Assembly: GCA_014695195.1 (NCBI GenBank)
Contig: JACJNW010000044.1
Location: 1 to 64,000, forward strand
Source: Cyanobacteria bacterium FACHB-DQ100
GTDB lineage: Bacteria; Cyanobacteriota; Cyanobacteriia; Leptolyngbyales; Leptolyngbyaceae
Reading direction: 5' to 3'
DNA: 64,000 nt
Shown: positions 25,777 to 34,506 of the stretch, piece by piece
Layout of the letters: every line of letters starts with the position of its first letter
How positions within the stretch are numbered: position 1 is the stretch's first letter
The notes under the pieces: generated by a model
The model's database searches: none
What the model was told of the DNA's origin: nothing
Seen by the model: only the letters and a program-made list of their open reading frames with translations
Position numbers and translations under genes: made by a program

Positions 25777-27981
25777 CTACTCTCCCTGTAATGCTTCGCC
25801 CTCAGTCTTAATCAACCGAGCATAAACCCCATCTCGATCGCGCAATTGCTCATGAGTTCCACGCTGTACCACTCGCCCTCGCTCTAGAACAATGATTTCA
25901 TCACAATCGCGAATCGTACTCAATCGATGCGCCACAATCACGCAGGTACAACCCCGACGACGCAAATTTTGATCAATGATTTTCTCGGTTTCAGTATCTA
26001 ATGCACTCGTCGCTTCATCCATCACCAAAACACTGGGATTGTAAACGAGCGATCGAGCAAGTTCCAATCGCTGTCGCTGTCCCCCGCTTAAATTCACGGC
26101 TCCTTCTAACAACAAAGCATCATATCCACCTGGAATCGATAGCACCGTGTCATGAATCGCAGCATCCTGGCAAGCATGAATTAGATAGCTATCCGGTACA
26201 GTCGCATCCCAAAGCGTCAAATTATCTCGCACAGTTCCCGCAAACAAGAAAATCTCCTGCTCGACCATGGCAACCGAGTGAGTTAACACACTCCGAGGGA
26301 TCTGCGATCGTGGCTTTCCATCAAACAACACTTCACCCGACCAAGGTTCGTACAGTCCCGTGATCAATTTCGCGATCGTAGATTTGCCAGAACCGCTACC
26401 GCCAACTAAGGCAACTCGTTGCCCTGGTTTGACCGAGAGATTGAAATTTTCAATCAAAGCATCCGACGCTCGACTATAGCCATAAGTGATGTTTTTTAGC
26501 TCTACATGCCCTTGTAGCTTTGGTGTTTGAAAGACTACAGGCTGTTGTCTGGGTTCAACCTGGGGATCAGTTTCATTCTGAAGCACATCATCAAGCCGAT
26601 TCAGGCTTCCTTCCAATTCCTGCAAGCTGCTTCCAAAGCTCACTAAACTATTGACAGGTCCTTGAAAGCTTCCCATCAATGATTGGAACGCAATCAGCAT
26701 TCCAATACTCAAATTGCCATCCATCACTCGAAAGCCACCGACGACTAACAGCAACATCGTAGTCAATGATGAAAGCAATGAAGGTAAAGCTTCCAAAACT
26801 TGTCCGACCGTATCTAATTCTTGTTGAGCGTTGATGGCTTTGGCATAGTAACCCGCCCAGCGCGAGAAAAACTCTGATTCTAACCCCGATGCTTTCAAAG
26901 TCTCCATGCTTTGCAGTCCCGCGATCGATGCTCCTGCAACTTTGCCATGTTCTTGTACCAGCCGCATATTTGTATCAATCCGCCGCCGCGAAATCCACTG
27001 CAACGCAGATACATTGACGATCGCAAAAAACACACCAATGCTAGTTAAAACCAAGTCATACTGAATCATGACCCCCAGGTAAAAAATTAGCATCACGACT
27101 TCAATTACGGTACTCGCTAACCTTCCAGACAAAACATCTGAAACATTGTCGTTTAATCTCACTCGGTTACTAATTTCGCCTGCAAATCGTTGTGCATAGA
27201 AACTAACTGGTAATCTCAGAATGTGCCAGAGAAATTCACTCGACAGTTTCACTGATAGCTTAACTCTCAGCTTTCTCAGATAGCGCAGTTGCAGTAACGT
27301 GAGTAAAGCTTGGAGTAAGCCCGTAATCAGCATTCCTAAGATTAATGGTCGTAACCATTCATACCGACCTTCAATCAGCACATTATCGACAAAAACCTGG
27401 CTGAATACAGGAATTGCTAGTCGTGGTAACACCAAAAAGAAACCAGCGATCACACAATACAAAAGTGCACCCGTCGAACTCGACAAGCGATCGACCAGTG
27501 CTAGCATTAAACTTGGCTTTCGTCCGCCGCGCTTAAATTCATCAGTCGGTCGAATCACGAGCGCAACTCCCGTGAATGACTCATCAAACTCTTGCAGCGA
27601 AACGGTTCTAGGTCCTGTTGCCGGATCGTTGAGATAAACTCGCTGTTCCTGAATGCCCTCAACGACGAGAAAGTGGTTGAAATTCCAGAACACAATGTAT
27701 GGAGGCGTTAACTCACGCACGGCTTCAATACTTTTCTTGAACCCTTTCGCGCTCATTCCATAGTTTCGCGCTGCCTTCAGCACATTTGAAGCCTTACTGC
27801 CATCGCGGGAAACGCTGCATTCTCGACGCAGTTCAGCAAGCGGCACAATCCGCCCGTAGTACGCCAAAATAATTCCTAAAGCGGCGGCTCCACATTCTAC
27901 TGCTTCCATTTGTAGCACTGTGGGCGTTTTCACACGGCTTGAGGATTGGGAAGATTGGGGGAGCTTGAGCTTAATAAACAC
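25777..27981 (-). CDS. NHLP-type bacteriocin exporter with C39 peptidase domain
   Basis: A peptidase-containing ABC transporter that cuts the leader after Gly-Gly and exports the mature peptide. The 734-residue protein has an N-terminal C39 cysteine protease (1-150) with Cys30 (AVECGAAALG), His103 (WNFNHFLVVEG) and Asp119 (YLNDPATGPR). A six-helix membrane domain (about 170-450) follows, then the ATPase (about 495-730) with LVGGSGSGKST, NLSGGQRQRLELARSL and VLVMDEATSALDTE. Its start overlaps the HlyD-like gene by 11 bp. The LEGVAGG site of the precursor at 21300 is the expected cleavage site. Confidence 0.95.
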   Translation of the reverse strand: MFIKLKLPQSSQSSSRVKTPTVLQMEAVECGAAALGIILAYYGRIVPLAELRRECSVSRDGSKASNVLKAARNYGMSAKGFKKSIEAVRELTPPYIVFWNFNHFLVVEGIQEQRVYLNDPATGPRTVSLQEFDESFTGVALVIRPTDEFKRGGRKPSLMLALVDRLSSSTGALLYCVIAGFFLVLPRLAIPVFSQVFVDNVLIEGRYEWLRPLILGMLITGLLQALLTLLQLRYLRKLRVKLSVKLSSEFLWHILRLPVSFYAQRFAGEISNRVRLNDNVSDVLSGRLASTVIEVVMLIFYLGVMIQYDLVLTSIGVFFAIVNVSALQWISRRRIDTNMRLVQEHGKVAGASIAGLQSMETLKASGLESEFFSRWAGYYAKAINAQQELDTVGQVLEALPSLLSSLTTMLLLVVGGFRVMDGNLSIGMLIAFQSLMGSFQGPVNSLVSFGSSLQELEGSLNRLDDVLQNETDPQVEPRQQPVVFQTPKLQGHVELKNITYGYSRASDALIENFNLSVKPGQRVALVGGSGSGKSTIAKLITGLYEPWSGEVLFDGKPRSQIPRSVLTHSVAMVEQEIFLFAGTVRDNLTLWDATVPDSYLIHACQDAAIHDTVLSIPGGYDALLLEGAVNLSGGQRQRLELARSLVYNPSVLVMDEATSALDTETEKIIDQNLRRRGCTCVIVAHRLSTIRDCDEIIVLERGRVVQRGTHEQLRDRDGVYARLIKTEGEALQGE

Positions 27982-29410
27982 CAGTGTACGACCTCAAAAT
28001 CGGGAGCAAAAATGTAATCGGCGCACGTTCTTCCACCACCACACGGGCGATCGTTGTTGTTCCTGGCGTGATTTTTAGGTCTGGTCCTTTCGATGAAGAC
28101 CATTCATAGCCGCTAAAATTTCCAGCACCGGGCTGTAGTTCTGCTGTGATTTCAAGCATCGGTCCTTGAGCAGACAATCCTTTTACCAGTTCTTCATTTC
28201 CCAGTAGCGCCACTGCCCCAGCTTGGGTCACTGGAAACGGCGATACACTTTTAACCTTGGCAATAATGCCGCCAAACCGCTCACGCTTTACCGTTTGCGG
28301 TGTGATTTGGATTTGCATTCCGGGTTTGACTTTTTTACCGTCTCCAATGCTGAAGTAAGTAATGCCTTCGAGTGAGCCAGACTCATTCTCGGCAGCAATC
28401 ACGCCCACCCGCAGTCCCATTGAGACAAGCTGACCATCGACTGCTGAAACTTCCAGCACTCGACCACTGTAAGGACTAACAATCTGACTTTGGTTCTTCA
28501 GTTGCAGAGTGAGTTGCGCGATCGCTCGTTGCAGTTCGTTGATCTGATTTTTACGACTTAAGTTCGCTTCAAAGGTCTGTTGTGCGACTGAAGTTTGTCT
28601 TGAGTCAAGCTCACGAAGCTGCGATCGCAACTCCGCAATCAAGCTGAGGTTCTCTAGATACGATCGCTGTGCCTCAGCTTCACGAGTATCGAGTTCTTTA
28701 AGCTGTGCTTGAATGTTCGCAATCTGAGCATTTTGATCGAGATACTGTTGCTCGGCTTGCAGAACCAGATCTTCGGTGACATATTGATCTTTGTATAGTT
28801 GTCGTCGATTGTCTAATCGTTCTTTGAGTACAGGTTTAAGCGCTTGAGCATCCCTAAGACGCTGCTGCAAATTCTGTCGTTGTACCTCCAGCGAAGTCAG
28901 TCCTTTATCTTTCAGCACTGGAGTTAGTTCTTCTGCATTCGCAATGCGCTGAGTTAGGTTGCGCCGTTGCTGCTCGATCGAAGTGGTTTCACTCGCAATT
29001 CGCTGCTGTTGCAACTGATTTGCGTCTTCACCCTGAGCTAAGAGTTCGGTGAGTTTGGCTTGTTGTTGCTGAAGCTGTTTTTTTAGTTCGGGTTGGTCGA
29101 TCGTGGCAATCACATCTCCTTTTTTCACCACATCTCCAACTTTGATCCTAAGATTTTGCAGTTGCCCAGCGCTCGGAGATTGTAGCGAGGTCACTCGACG
29201 AGGATAGATTAGCACTCCTTGTCCTGCAACGGTCATCGGAATTCGCCCAAAAATGCTCCAGCCTAGCCCAATGGTTAACAATCCGCCTAATGCTGCAAGC
29301 GGTATCCAGGTTTTCGGGCGAACGACTTGCATCAATTGATCCAATCGTTCCGGCGAAGACAGCCGCTCTAGTGATTCCTTACGAAAAACATTTCGATTGG
29401 GATTAAACAT
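27971..29410 (-). CDS. HlyD-family NHLP bacteriocin secretion protein
   Basis: The periplasmic adaptor linking the ABC exporters to an outer-membrane channel. A single N-terminal transmembrane helix (about 35-55) is followed by a biotinyl-lipoyl-like half-motif (GQLQNLRIKVGDVVKKGDVI). A long Gln/Leu-rich coiled coil with several heptad blocks (about 105-300), the second lipoyl half (VSPYSGRVLEVSAVDGQLVS) and a beta-barrel domain complete its 479 residues. This is the membrane-fusion architecture with an extra-long hairpin. It is the first gene of the peptide operon, with the divergent TolC-like gene 360 bp away as its natural partner. Confidence 0.92.
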   Translation of the reverse strand: MFNPNRNVFRKESLERLSSPERLDQLMQVVRPKTWIPLAALGGLLTIGLGWSIFGRIPMTVAGQGVLIYPRRVTSLQSPSAGQLQNLRIKVGDVVKKGDVIATIDQPELKKQLQQQQAKLTELLAQGEDANQLQQQRIASETTSIEQQRRNLTQRIANAEELTPVLKDKGLTSLEVQRQNLQQRLRDAQALKPVLKERLDNRRQLYKDQYVTEDLVLQAEQQYLDQNAQIANIQAQLKELDTREAEAQRSYLENLSLIAELRSQLRELDSRQTSVAQQTFEANLSRKNQINELQRAIAQLTLQLKNQSQIVSPYSGRVLEVSAVDGQLVSMGLRVGVIAAENESGSLEGITYFSIGDGKKVKPGMQIQITPQTVKRERFGGIIAKVKSVSPFPVTQAGAVALLGNEELVKGLSAQGPMLEITAELQPGAGNFSGYEWSSSKGPDLKITPGTTTIARVVVEERAPITFLLPILRSYTGVY

Positions 29411-29772
29411 ACAAAGAGCTTCAATTCACTAATGACTTAACTTCCTCTTGCGGATCAATTCAACAAGTTCTGATCGTATCGATAAGCCGATGTTCTCTAA
29501 TAAACTGCGAATGACACCTAAGATTAGATGGCAATCCTCTTTAGGGATAAACAGAGAATTCACGGATTTTTATTGAGATAATTAGTGAAACTACTTAGGT
29601 ATTACGTAGATTTTGCTAAAACTTTACTGATTAAATTGAGTATCTAAATTCAGAAATCAGAGTAAACTGAACTCTGCAACTTTGCAAACGCTGTTAGCAA
29701 GCGAACTGATTTGCTTCTGAGTCCTAATTCTAGGAGTACAGAGTATTTACTTGTGCTGGAAATAAGAAACAG
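29411..29772. promoter_or_regulatory. Divergent promoter region of peptide operon and TolC gene
   Basis: A 362-bp AT-rich gap between divergent starts, which must hold the operon promoter (minus) and the TolC-gene promoter (plus). I see no unambiguous -35/-10 pair and no clear inverted repeat for the AraC regulator. It holds no reading frame of note. Confidence 0.55.
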
Positions 29773-31446
29773 ATGAAATGTTTAAATTTCGGTATTATTG
29801 CAGGACTGAATGCTGCGATCGCGCTGCAATTTGGCATCTACCCAGTTCAGGCTCAATCCCCGCCTCCAGTTCCATCAGCACCGCTTCCCACATTACAACC
29901 CAGTGTTCAACCTAAAACTTCGGTGGTTGAAGCTCCCGCAACTCCGTCTGCCGCCGATCTAACGCCCAATCCAAATCGGCTTCAGCTTCCTACTGAGACC
30001 AATCAAGTTGAAGTACAAAAAACAGTTGCGATTACCCTGAAGCAAGCGATCGAAACCGCTCAGCGCAACAGTCTTACTTTGCAGGTTGCTCAGGCACAAC
30101 TGCGGCGATCGCAGGCAGCATTGCGCGAAGCAGAAGCCGCGCTCTATCCAACCTTCAGCTTTCAAGCCAGTCTCAGTCGTGATCTGTCTGCAAGCGGTGA
30201 TATTGCAGTCCAAGCAACGGAGCGTCAAACCCGTCAACAGATTACTCAAGGAGAAGCAGCGCTCCGTGGTCTACTTGCATCTCCGTCACCAACTGATCCA
30301 TTAAGTGCTTTCTTACAACGGAATAGCCTCTTGCAGACGCAAGCCCAACTTGCCCAAGGACAAGCTTCGCTCGACGCGCTCAAGAACTATGGCACCACCA
30401 GCTTCAATGGTTCTTTTCTACTTGAGTACGCACTCTACACGGGCGGACAAAGACCCGCATTAATTCAAGTGTTTGCAGAACAGGTTCGACAAAATCAATT
30501 GGAAGTAGAACGCATTCTGGAACAACTGCAACTAGATATCACCAATGCTTACTATGATGTGCAATCTGCCAACGAGCAAGTTCGGATTGAGACCGCAGCC
30601 GTTACCGAAGCAACACGCAGTTTGGACAACACAGAAGCGCTGTCGAAAAATGGATTAGCAACCCGCTTGGATGTTTTAAACACACAAGTTCAATTAGATA
30701 ATGCCTCACAGCAACTCGTCGTGGCACAAACACAGCAGCAGGTGAGCCGTAGACGGCTTTCTCGGTTGCTCAACAGTTCAGCAACGATTACTGTAACCGC
30801 CGCAGAGCCGGTCAAACTGGCTGAACCTTGGACACTATCATTAGAGGAAAGTATTGTTCAAGCTCTGAAAAAGCGGGTCGAATTGCAGCAGCAACTCGCA
30901 CAACGCAATATTAGTATCAATCAACGCAAGGCAGCAGAGGCAGCACTCCGTCCGCTAGTGGGGGTGTTCGCAAACTATAACGTATTGGCATTAGGCAATG
31001 ATGCGCCAGGGGAGGCAGTTAGCCGAGGCTGGGGAGATGGCTATAGCGTCGGAATGCGCGTCCAATGGAAGTTATACGATGGAGGTGCAGCCAGAGCTAG
31101 AGCAGCGCAAGAAACGGAAAACATTGCGATCGCAGAAACCCGATTCGCGGAAACTGGGCAGCAAATCCGGTTGGATGTGGAGCAAAGCTACTTTAACTTA
31201 CAGTCGAACCTGAAGAATGTTCAGACTGCGACTGCTTCCCTGAATCGAGCCAAAGAAGCGTTACGTGCAGCTAGGGTCCGGTTTGGAGCCGGGGTTGGAC
31301 TTCAAAATGATGTGCTAGATGCAGAAAGTCGATTGACCCAGGCAGAAGGCAATTTAGTTCAGGCGACTCTGGGATATAATCGAGCGCTAGCTGCACTGAA
31401 GCGAGCCGTGAGTTGGGTAGAAAGTAGCCCGAATGAGCAGGGCTAG
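29773..31446 (+). CDS. TolC-family outer-membrane efflux protein
   Basis: An outer-membrane channel of the TolC type (557 aa). A signal peptide ends at VQAQ (about residue 28). A Pro-rich linker (30-75) is followed by two repeats of the OEP fold (about 85-300 and 345-540), with long coiled coils and typical beta-strands such as FNGSFLLEYALYTGGQRPAL and GYSVGMRVQWKLYDGGAARA. The second repeat carries the conserved DGG turn. It is divergent from the HlyD/ABC operon and therefore very likely the exit channel for the lanthipeptide. The start context (ATGAAATG) lacks a strong ribosome site. Confidence 0.92.
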   Translation: MKCLNFGIIAGLNAAIALQFGIYPVQAQSPPPVPSAPLPTLQPSVQPKTSVVEAPATPSAADLTPNPNRLQLPTETNQVEVQKTVAITLKQAIETAQRNSLTLQVAQAQLRRSQAALREAEAALYPTFSFQASLSRDLSASGDIAVQATERQTRQQITQGEAALRGLLASPSPTDPLSAFLQRNSLLQTQAQLAQGQASLDALKNYGTTSFNGSFLLEYALYTGGQRPALIQVFAEQVRQNQLEVERILEQLQLDITNAYYDVQSANEQVRIETAAVTEATRSLDNTEALSKNGLATRLDVLNTQVQLDNASQQLVVAQTQQQVSRRRLSRLLNSSATITVTAAEPVKLAEPWTLSLEESIVQALKKRVELQQQLAQRNISINQRKAAEAALRPLVGVFANYNVLALGNDAPGEAVSRGWGDGYSVGMRVQWKLYDGGAARARAAQETENIAIAETRFAETGQQIRLDVEQSYFNLQSNLKNVQTATASLNRAKEALRAARVRFGAGVGLQNDVLDAESRLTQAEGNLVQATLGYNRALAALKRAVSWVESSPNEQG

Positions 31447-31501
31447 TTTATTGGAGAAAGAAAAAGCAGAATGAAAGCGTTGTTCCTGCCGTGAATAGCC
31501 C

Positions 31502-31810
31502 GTGAGCCTGATTGAGCATCTCAATCAAGTGCGCGACTTCCGCACTCATTCTCAGTATGAGCTATGGGTGATCCGATTGCGGGTCGTGATGGGCATGCTG
31601 AGTGGCTGTACGAGCTATCGAGCGTTAGAAGAATTTGTGACACGGCGTCAAAAAGCATTGCTGAAATTGCTGGAACTGTCTTATGCTCGCTTGCCCTCGT
31701 ACTCGGCGATTTGCAAAGCAGTTGAGCGTGTTTCATATGCGTCGCTGACGAGTGCATTCCCCAAGAGTACGAGACCCATCCAATTGGGCGGAGTAGCGCG
31801 AGACGGATAG
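31502..31810 (+). pseudogene. ISAs1-family transposase fragment
   Basis: A 102-codon frame with a GTG start matches the N-terminal region of ISAs1/H-repeat transposases (DDE_Tnp_1-associated): SLIEHLNQVRDFR, then a helical stretch, then FVTRRQKALLKLLEL. The full enzyme is about 370 residues, and the DDE catalytic part is missing. The frame breaks at 31810 and no continuation is recognisable in the next 180 bp. It is a decayed remnant downstream of the TolC gene. Confidence 0.75.
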
Positions 31811-31927
31811 CTGAAAGGCGATGCTGCATCAAACAATTATCACCCTGCGGTGGGGCATCACGCGGAGTCTAAATAACGCTCGTGGAGGCGATAGGGGCTG
31901 CCCAGCCGATGAAACGAGTAGCCGAAC

Positions 31928-31979
31928 GCTTGCCTACCCGGACGCTGTACTCTCCAATTCAGCGTCCGGGTAGGCAAGC
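31928..31979. repeat. Perfect 20-bp palindrome with 12-base loop
   Basis: The arm GCTTGCCTACCCGGACGCTG (31928-31947) is followed by TACTCTCCAATT and its exact reverse complement (31960-31979). No T-run follows on either strand, so a plain terminator is unlikely. It lies between the transposase remnant and the pentapeptide gene and may be an IS end or a folded repeat. Confidence 0.85.
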
Positions 31980-31991
31980 TAGTAGGATATG

Positions 31992-32354
31992 TCACACCCG
32001 TGGCACTCTCAGATGCTTCGAGAGCGTACTGACACTAACTCCGGTAGGTAGAATTGCACCTCTGAGATAGGTCTGGTTCAGAGTAGCTTCACTTAAGCTG
32101 GTATCGCTTAAATTCGCCTCAGTAAGATTTGCTCTAGTGAGGTTCGCTTCAGTTAATGTTGCCCCAGTCAGAATTGCACCTGTAAGATTGGCGCAACTTA
32201 AGTTAGTTCGAGTTAGATTTGCCTTTGTTAAGTTCGCACCACTTAGATTGATACCCATAAGGTTTACATTTCTGAAGTTGACTGCCATTAAATTCAGATT
32301 TCGGAAGTCCCGTTGTCCCGCAGCATATCGGCTCAGAATTTCTTTGGTATTCAT
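31992..32354 (-). CDS. Pentapeptide-repeat protein
   Basis: A small protein of 120 residues. Residues 1-20 (MNTKEILSRYAAGQRDFRNL) are the usual cyanobacterial N-cap, and about 20-100 are A(N/D)LxX pentapeptide repeats such as LTKANLTRTNLSCANLTGAI, forming a right-handed beta-helix. The function of such proteins is usually unknown. The last 20 residues (from ILPTGVSV) do not resemble the repeat or the common family end. They abut the palindrome and the transposase remnant, so the original C-terminus may have been replaced by insertion. Confidence 0.85.
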   Translation of the reverse strand: MNTKEILSRYAAGQRDFRNLNLMAVNFRNVNLMGINLSGANLTKANLTRTNLSCANLTGAILTGATLTEANLTRANLTEANLSDTSLSEATLNQTYLRGAILPTGVSVSTLSKHLRVPRV

Positions 32355-32425
32355 TTGTGTTTTAGCCTAAGTAAAGAACAATAGATCGCTGAATCGAAAA
32401 GCAGGATCAGCGATCGCAAACAAGG

Positions 32426-32470
32426 CAAACTCTATATATTTACAAGAGCTGCTTATAAATATAGAGTTGC
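32426..32470 (-). terminator. AT-rich hairpin downstream of RRM gene
   Basis: GCAAACTCTATATATTTACA (running to 32447) pairs with CTTATAAATATAGAGTTGC (to 32470), with small bulges and a loop AGCTG. It lies just past the stop of the minus-strand RRM gene. There is no strong T-run, so it could end or stabilise that mRNA. Confidence 0.45.
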
Positions 32471-32489
32471 ACTTAAAACCCGTTGAGAA

Positions 32490-32789
32490 CTAACGTCGAG
32501 AAGAGCCACCTCTGCGATCCCAACTTCCCCCTGAAGAACCTTTCTCCTCACGTGGCTTCGCCTTATTGACGGTCAAATCGCGCCCCATCCACTCGGCTCC
32601 ATCGAGCGCACCGATCGCAGCCTCTTCTTCTGCTTCAGTTGCCATTTCGACAAATGCAAAGCCCCGAACTCGTCCCGTCTCCCGATCGGTCGGTAACTGA
32701 ACCCGCTTGACTGTTCCATATTCTGCAAAGACTTCGCTGAGACTGTCTTGCATCACTTCGTAAGAAAGATTACCAACATAGATAGACAT
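32490..32789 (-). CDS. rbp: RRM-type RNA-binding protein, Gly/Arg tail
   Basis: A cyanobacterial single-RRM RNA-binding protein (99 aa), a family often induced by cold. RNP2 is IYVGNL (residues 3-8) and RNP1 is RGFAFVEM (near 43-50), both with the aromatic residues that stack on RNA. The domain ends near 80 and is followed by a short Gly/Ser/Arg tail (GSSGGSWDRRGGSSRR), typical of the Rbp proteins with a glycine-rich end. It stands alone. Its 5' region (32790-33000) is long and AT-rich, as expected for cold-regulated messages. A second RRM gene with a different tail is at 50371. Confidence 0.93.
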   Translation of the reverse strand: MSIYVGNLSYEVMQDSLSEVFAEYGTVKRVQLPTDRETGRVRGFAFVEMATEAEEEAAIGALDGAEWMGRDLTVNKAKPREEKGSSGGSWDRRGGSSRR

Positions 32790-33081
32790 AAAAATGGCTC
32801 CAGAATCACAATGTAGAGAGATTTAGGTTCGGAGCAACACTTATATTTACATAATAAGGCATTACATAGCCGAAAATATCGCTTTAGTCTCCAGCCTAAC
32901 ACAGCTTCAAAGAGTGCGACGATCGTATAGAGCAATAGAGAAACGACAAATTGGGGATTGTCAGTCAATTGTTGCTGATCGCGCCTTTAATCGAAACCGC
33001 TAGAGACACTTCTAAAGGTATAGAGCCGATCTGAACTCCGCTTATATGATGAGGGGTAGAAGTTTATTAAGAAGTGTAACA

Positions 33082-33282
33082 ATGCAATCGAACAAAGCGA
33101 CTAACTTACCTCCTGTTGCCACAGAATACAATGGTGTCGATCGCAATGCTTTTCTTTTCGGCTTTAATCCTCAAGCAGAACTCTGGAACGGTCGGCTAGC
33201 AATGATTGGATTTGCTGCTTACTTATTGTGGGACTTAGCGGGCTTTAGTGTTCTGCGAAACGTTTTGCACTTGATTAAGTAG
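33082..33282 (+). CDS. High-light-inducible protein (Hli/Scp)
   Basis: A one-helix relative of the chlorophyll a/b-binding proteins that protects photosystem assembly intermediates. From the ATG at 33082 it has 66 residues. An upstream ATG at 33046 would add 12 unlikely residues. The chlorophyll-binding helix is AELWNGRLAMIGFAAYLLWD, with the ExxNxR ligands intact. It is a single gene, divergent from the RRM gene. Confidence 0.92.
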   Translation: MQSNKATNLPPVATEYNGVDRNAFLFGFNPQAELWNGRLAMIGFAAYLLWDLAGFSVLRNVLHLIK

Positions 33283-33653
33283 ATTTGAGAATGCTTTCTC
33301 TGAGCTGCAAACTGTTGACTCAGGAGTAAGCATTAAATAATCTAGCCCCCAAATTTGAAGCGATTCGCCGCTCTAGTTCGGGGGCTTTGAAGTTTTAAGT
33401 CTTCTCCAGCAAAGGCAGCGCCAAATTCAATCCGAAATGAACGCAACTTCGGGTATGGTCGAACTCGGTCGAACGTTCTCAAGAATCGGCTCCATCGGCT
33501 GGAATCTGCGAAGTTGAACAATTCGTTTGGCTCGAAGCCGTAGGATTGGAACTGATACTGTGGTCAGGACAGTTCGAGGAAACAATAACGCCCTAGTTTG
33601 TGTCAAAATCTCCTGCGATCGCTCACAGTAATCCTACGTTTCTAAACAACGAG
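33283..33653. other. Intergenic region after hli gene with weak hairpin
   Basis: A 371-bp gap. It holds a hairpin at 33344-33386 (AGCCCCC / GGGGGCT with a 29-base loop, then TTTGAAGTTTT) that may end the hli message. The rest shows no gene, tRNA or repeat that I can recognise. Confidence 0.45.
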
Positions 33654-34136
33654 TTAAACTTTCAGCCCTAAGAGAATGACATCGTGATCCATACCCCACG
33701 ATCGCGCCACCTGCGGCAAATATCCCCATTGCTCAAAACCGAATTTTTTCAGCAAAGTTACACTCGGTTGATTCTCAGCAAACACCACTGCAATCAAGGT
33801 GTTGATCTCTAGCTTTGGAGCCTGCCCGATCGCATAACTGAGTAACGTTTGTCCGACTCTCTGACGCTGAAATTCGGGTGCAACATACAAGCTAAACTCA
33901 GCGGTCGATTGATAAGCGGCTCTACCATAGTACATTTTGAGTCCAAGCCATCCCGCGATCGCATTGTCTCGCTCTAGTACCCAGAGTGGATATCGGCTCG
34001 AATAGCTATGAAACCAATCCAAGCGACTTTCCACGGTTACAGGTTCAATGTCGGCGGTGATCGTATGAGCGGCGATCGCGTGATTGTAGATTGTCACGAT
34101 CGCGCTTAAATCAGACTCAACGGCATTTCGGATCAT
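33654..34136 (-). CDS. GNAT N-acetyltransferase, phosphinothricin-acetyltransferase-like
   Basis: A small acetyltransferase of the Pat/YncA-like GNAT group, 160 residues from the ATG at 34136 (MIRNAVESDLSAIVTIYNHA). The longer frame from 34163 is ruled out by the ATGA overlap with the cutA stop. The acetyl-CoA loop is QRQRVGQTLLSYAI (near 97-110), and the substrate-side signature is GWLGLKMYYGRAAYQST. Relatives acetylate the amino group of small amino-acid analogues (methionine sulfone, sulfoximine, phosphinothricin). It is translationally coupled to cutA, though no functional link is known. Confidence 0.88.
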   Translation of the reverse strand: MIRNAVESDLSAIVTIYNHAIAAHTITADIEPVTVESRLDWFHSYSSRYPLWVLERDNAIAGWLGLKMYYGRAAYQSTAEFSLYVAPEFQRQRVGQTLLSYAIGQAPKLEINTLIAVVFAENQPSVTLLKKFGFEQWGYLPQVARSWGMDHDVILLGLKV

Positions 34137-34459
34137 CGGGACGTAACCTGCTGAGAAATCCACTGAAGATAAGGATGCGAACCTGCCACAATCGGAAGGG
34201 CAATAATTTCGGGTATTTCGTAGGAGTGAAGTTCACGAATTTTGGCTTCGAGCGCAGCGAAGCGATCGAGATCCGCTTTGATCATTAGTTGCCATTCTTC
34301 TGCGTGTTCGAGTTCGTCTTGCCAAGTGTAAATCGATTGCACCGGGAAAAGTGTGACACAGGCTGCTAACTTTGCCGAAACGAGCGATCGGGCGAGGGTT
34401 TCTGCTTCGGATTTCGATGCAGCCGTGACGAATACGACTCCATACGTTGCTTCTGCCAT
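34133..34459 (-). CDS. cutA: CutA1 divalent-cation tolerance family protein
   Basis: A small trimeric, ferredoxin-like-fold protein of 108 residues, normal for CutA1. Family stretches are VFVTAASKSEAETLARSLV, LAACVTLFPVQSIYTWQDEL and HSYEIPEIIALPI (the conserved HPYExPE-like loop, here HSYEIPE). The name goes back to copper tolerance in E. coli, but the biochemical role is still uncertain. Its stop overlaps the start of the next GNAT gene by 4 bp. Confidence 0.95.
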   Translation of the reverse strand: MAEATYGVVFVTAASKSEAETLARSLVSAKLAACVTLFPVQSIYTWQDELEHAEEWQLMIKADLDRFAALEAKIRELHSYEIPEIIALPIVAGSHPYLQWISQQVTSR

Positions 34460-34506
34460 GAGTTCTCTACAATAAATATGCTTGTTTTCAGTTTAGGTGA
34501 GTCGGG

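Larger units (their letters stand above)
11756..29410 (-). other. NHLP-leader lanthipeptide/proteusin-type biosynthetic operon
   Basis: Thirteen minus-strand genes with short gaps or overlaps encode export (HlyD, C39-ABC, second NHLP-ABC), regulation (AraC), precursor, epimerase, LanM, two paired oxygenases, an AspH-like oxygenase, two GNATs and a JmjC oxygenase. Several junctions are ATGA-type overlaps (LanM/oxygenase, GNAT/oxygenase, GNAT/JmjC), indicating translational coupling. A hairpin plus T-run directly after the precursor should make precursor mRNA more abundant than maturase mRNA. The class follows from the NHLP leader plus LanM plus PoyD-type epimerase. The combination of tailoring enzymes is unlike any single pathway I know. 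Confidence 0.9.

Noticed and set aside
31928..31979. Rho-independent terminator of the TolC gene
   Set aside because: The stem is strong but no T-run follows on either strand and it lies 480 bp downstream beyond a transposase remnant.
32846..32868. Two TTACAT-like repeats upstream of the hli gene as an RpaB (HLR1) site
   Set aside because: The repeats are about 15 bases apart, while HLR1 needs 10; spacing does not fit.
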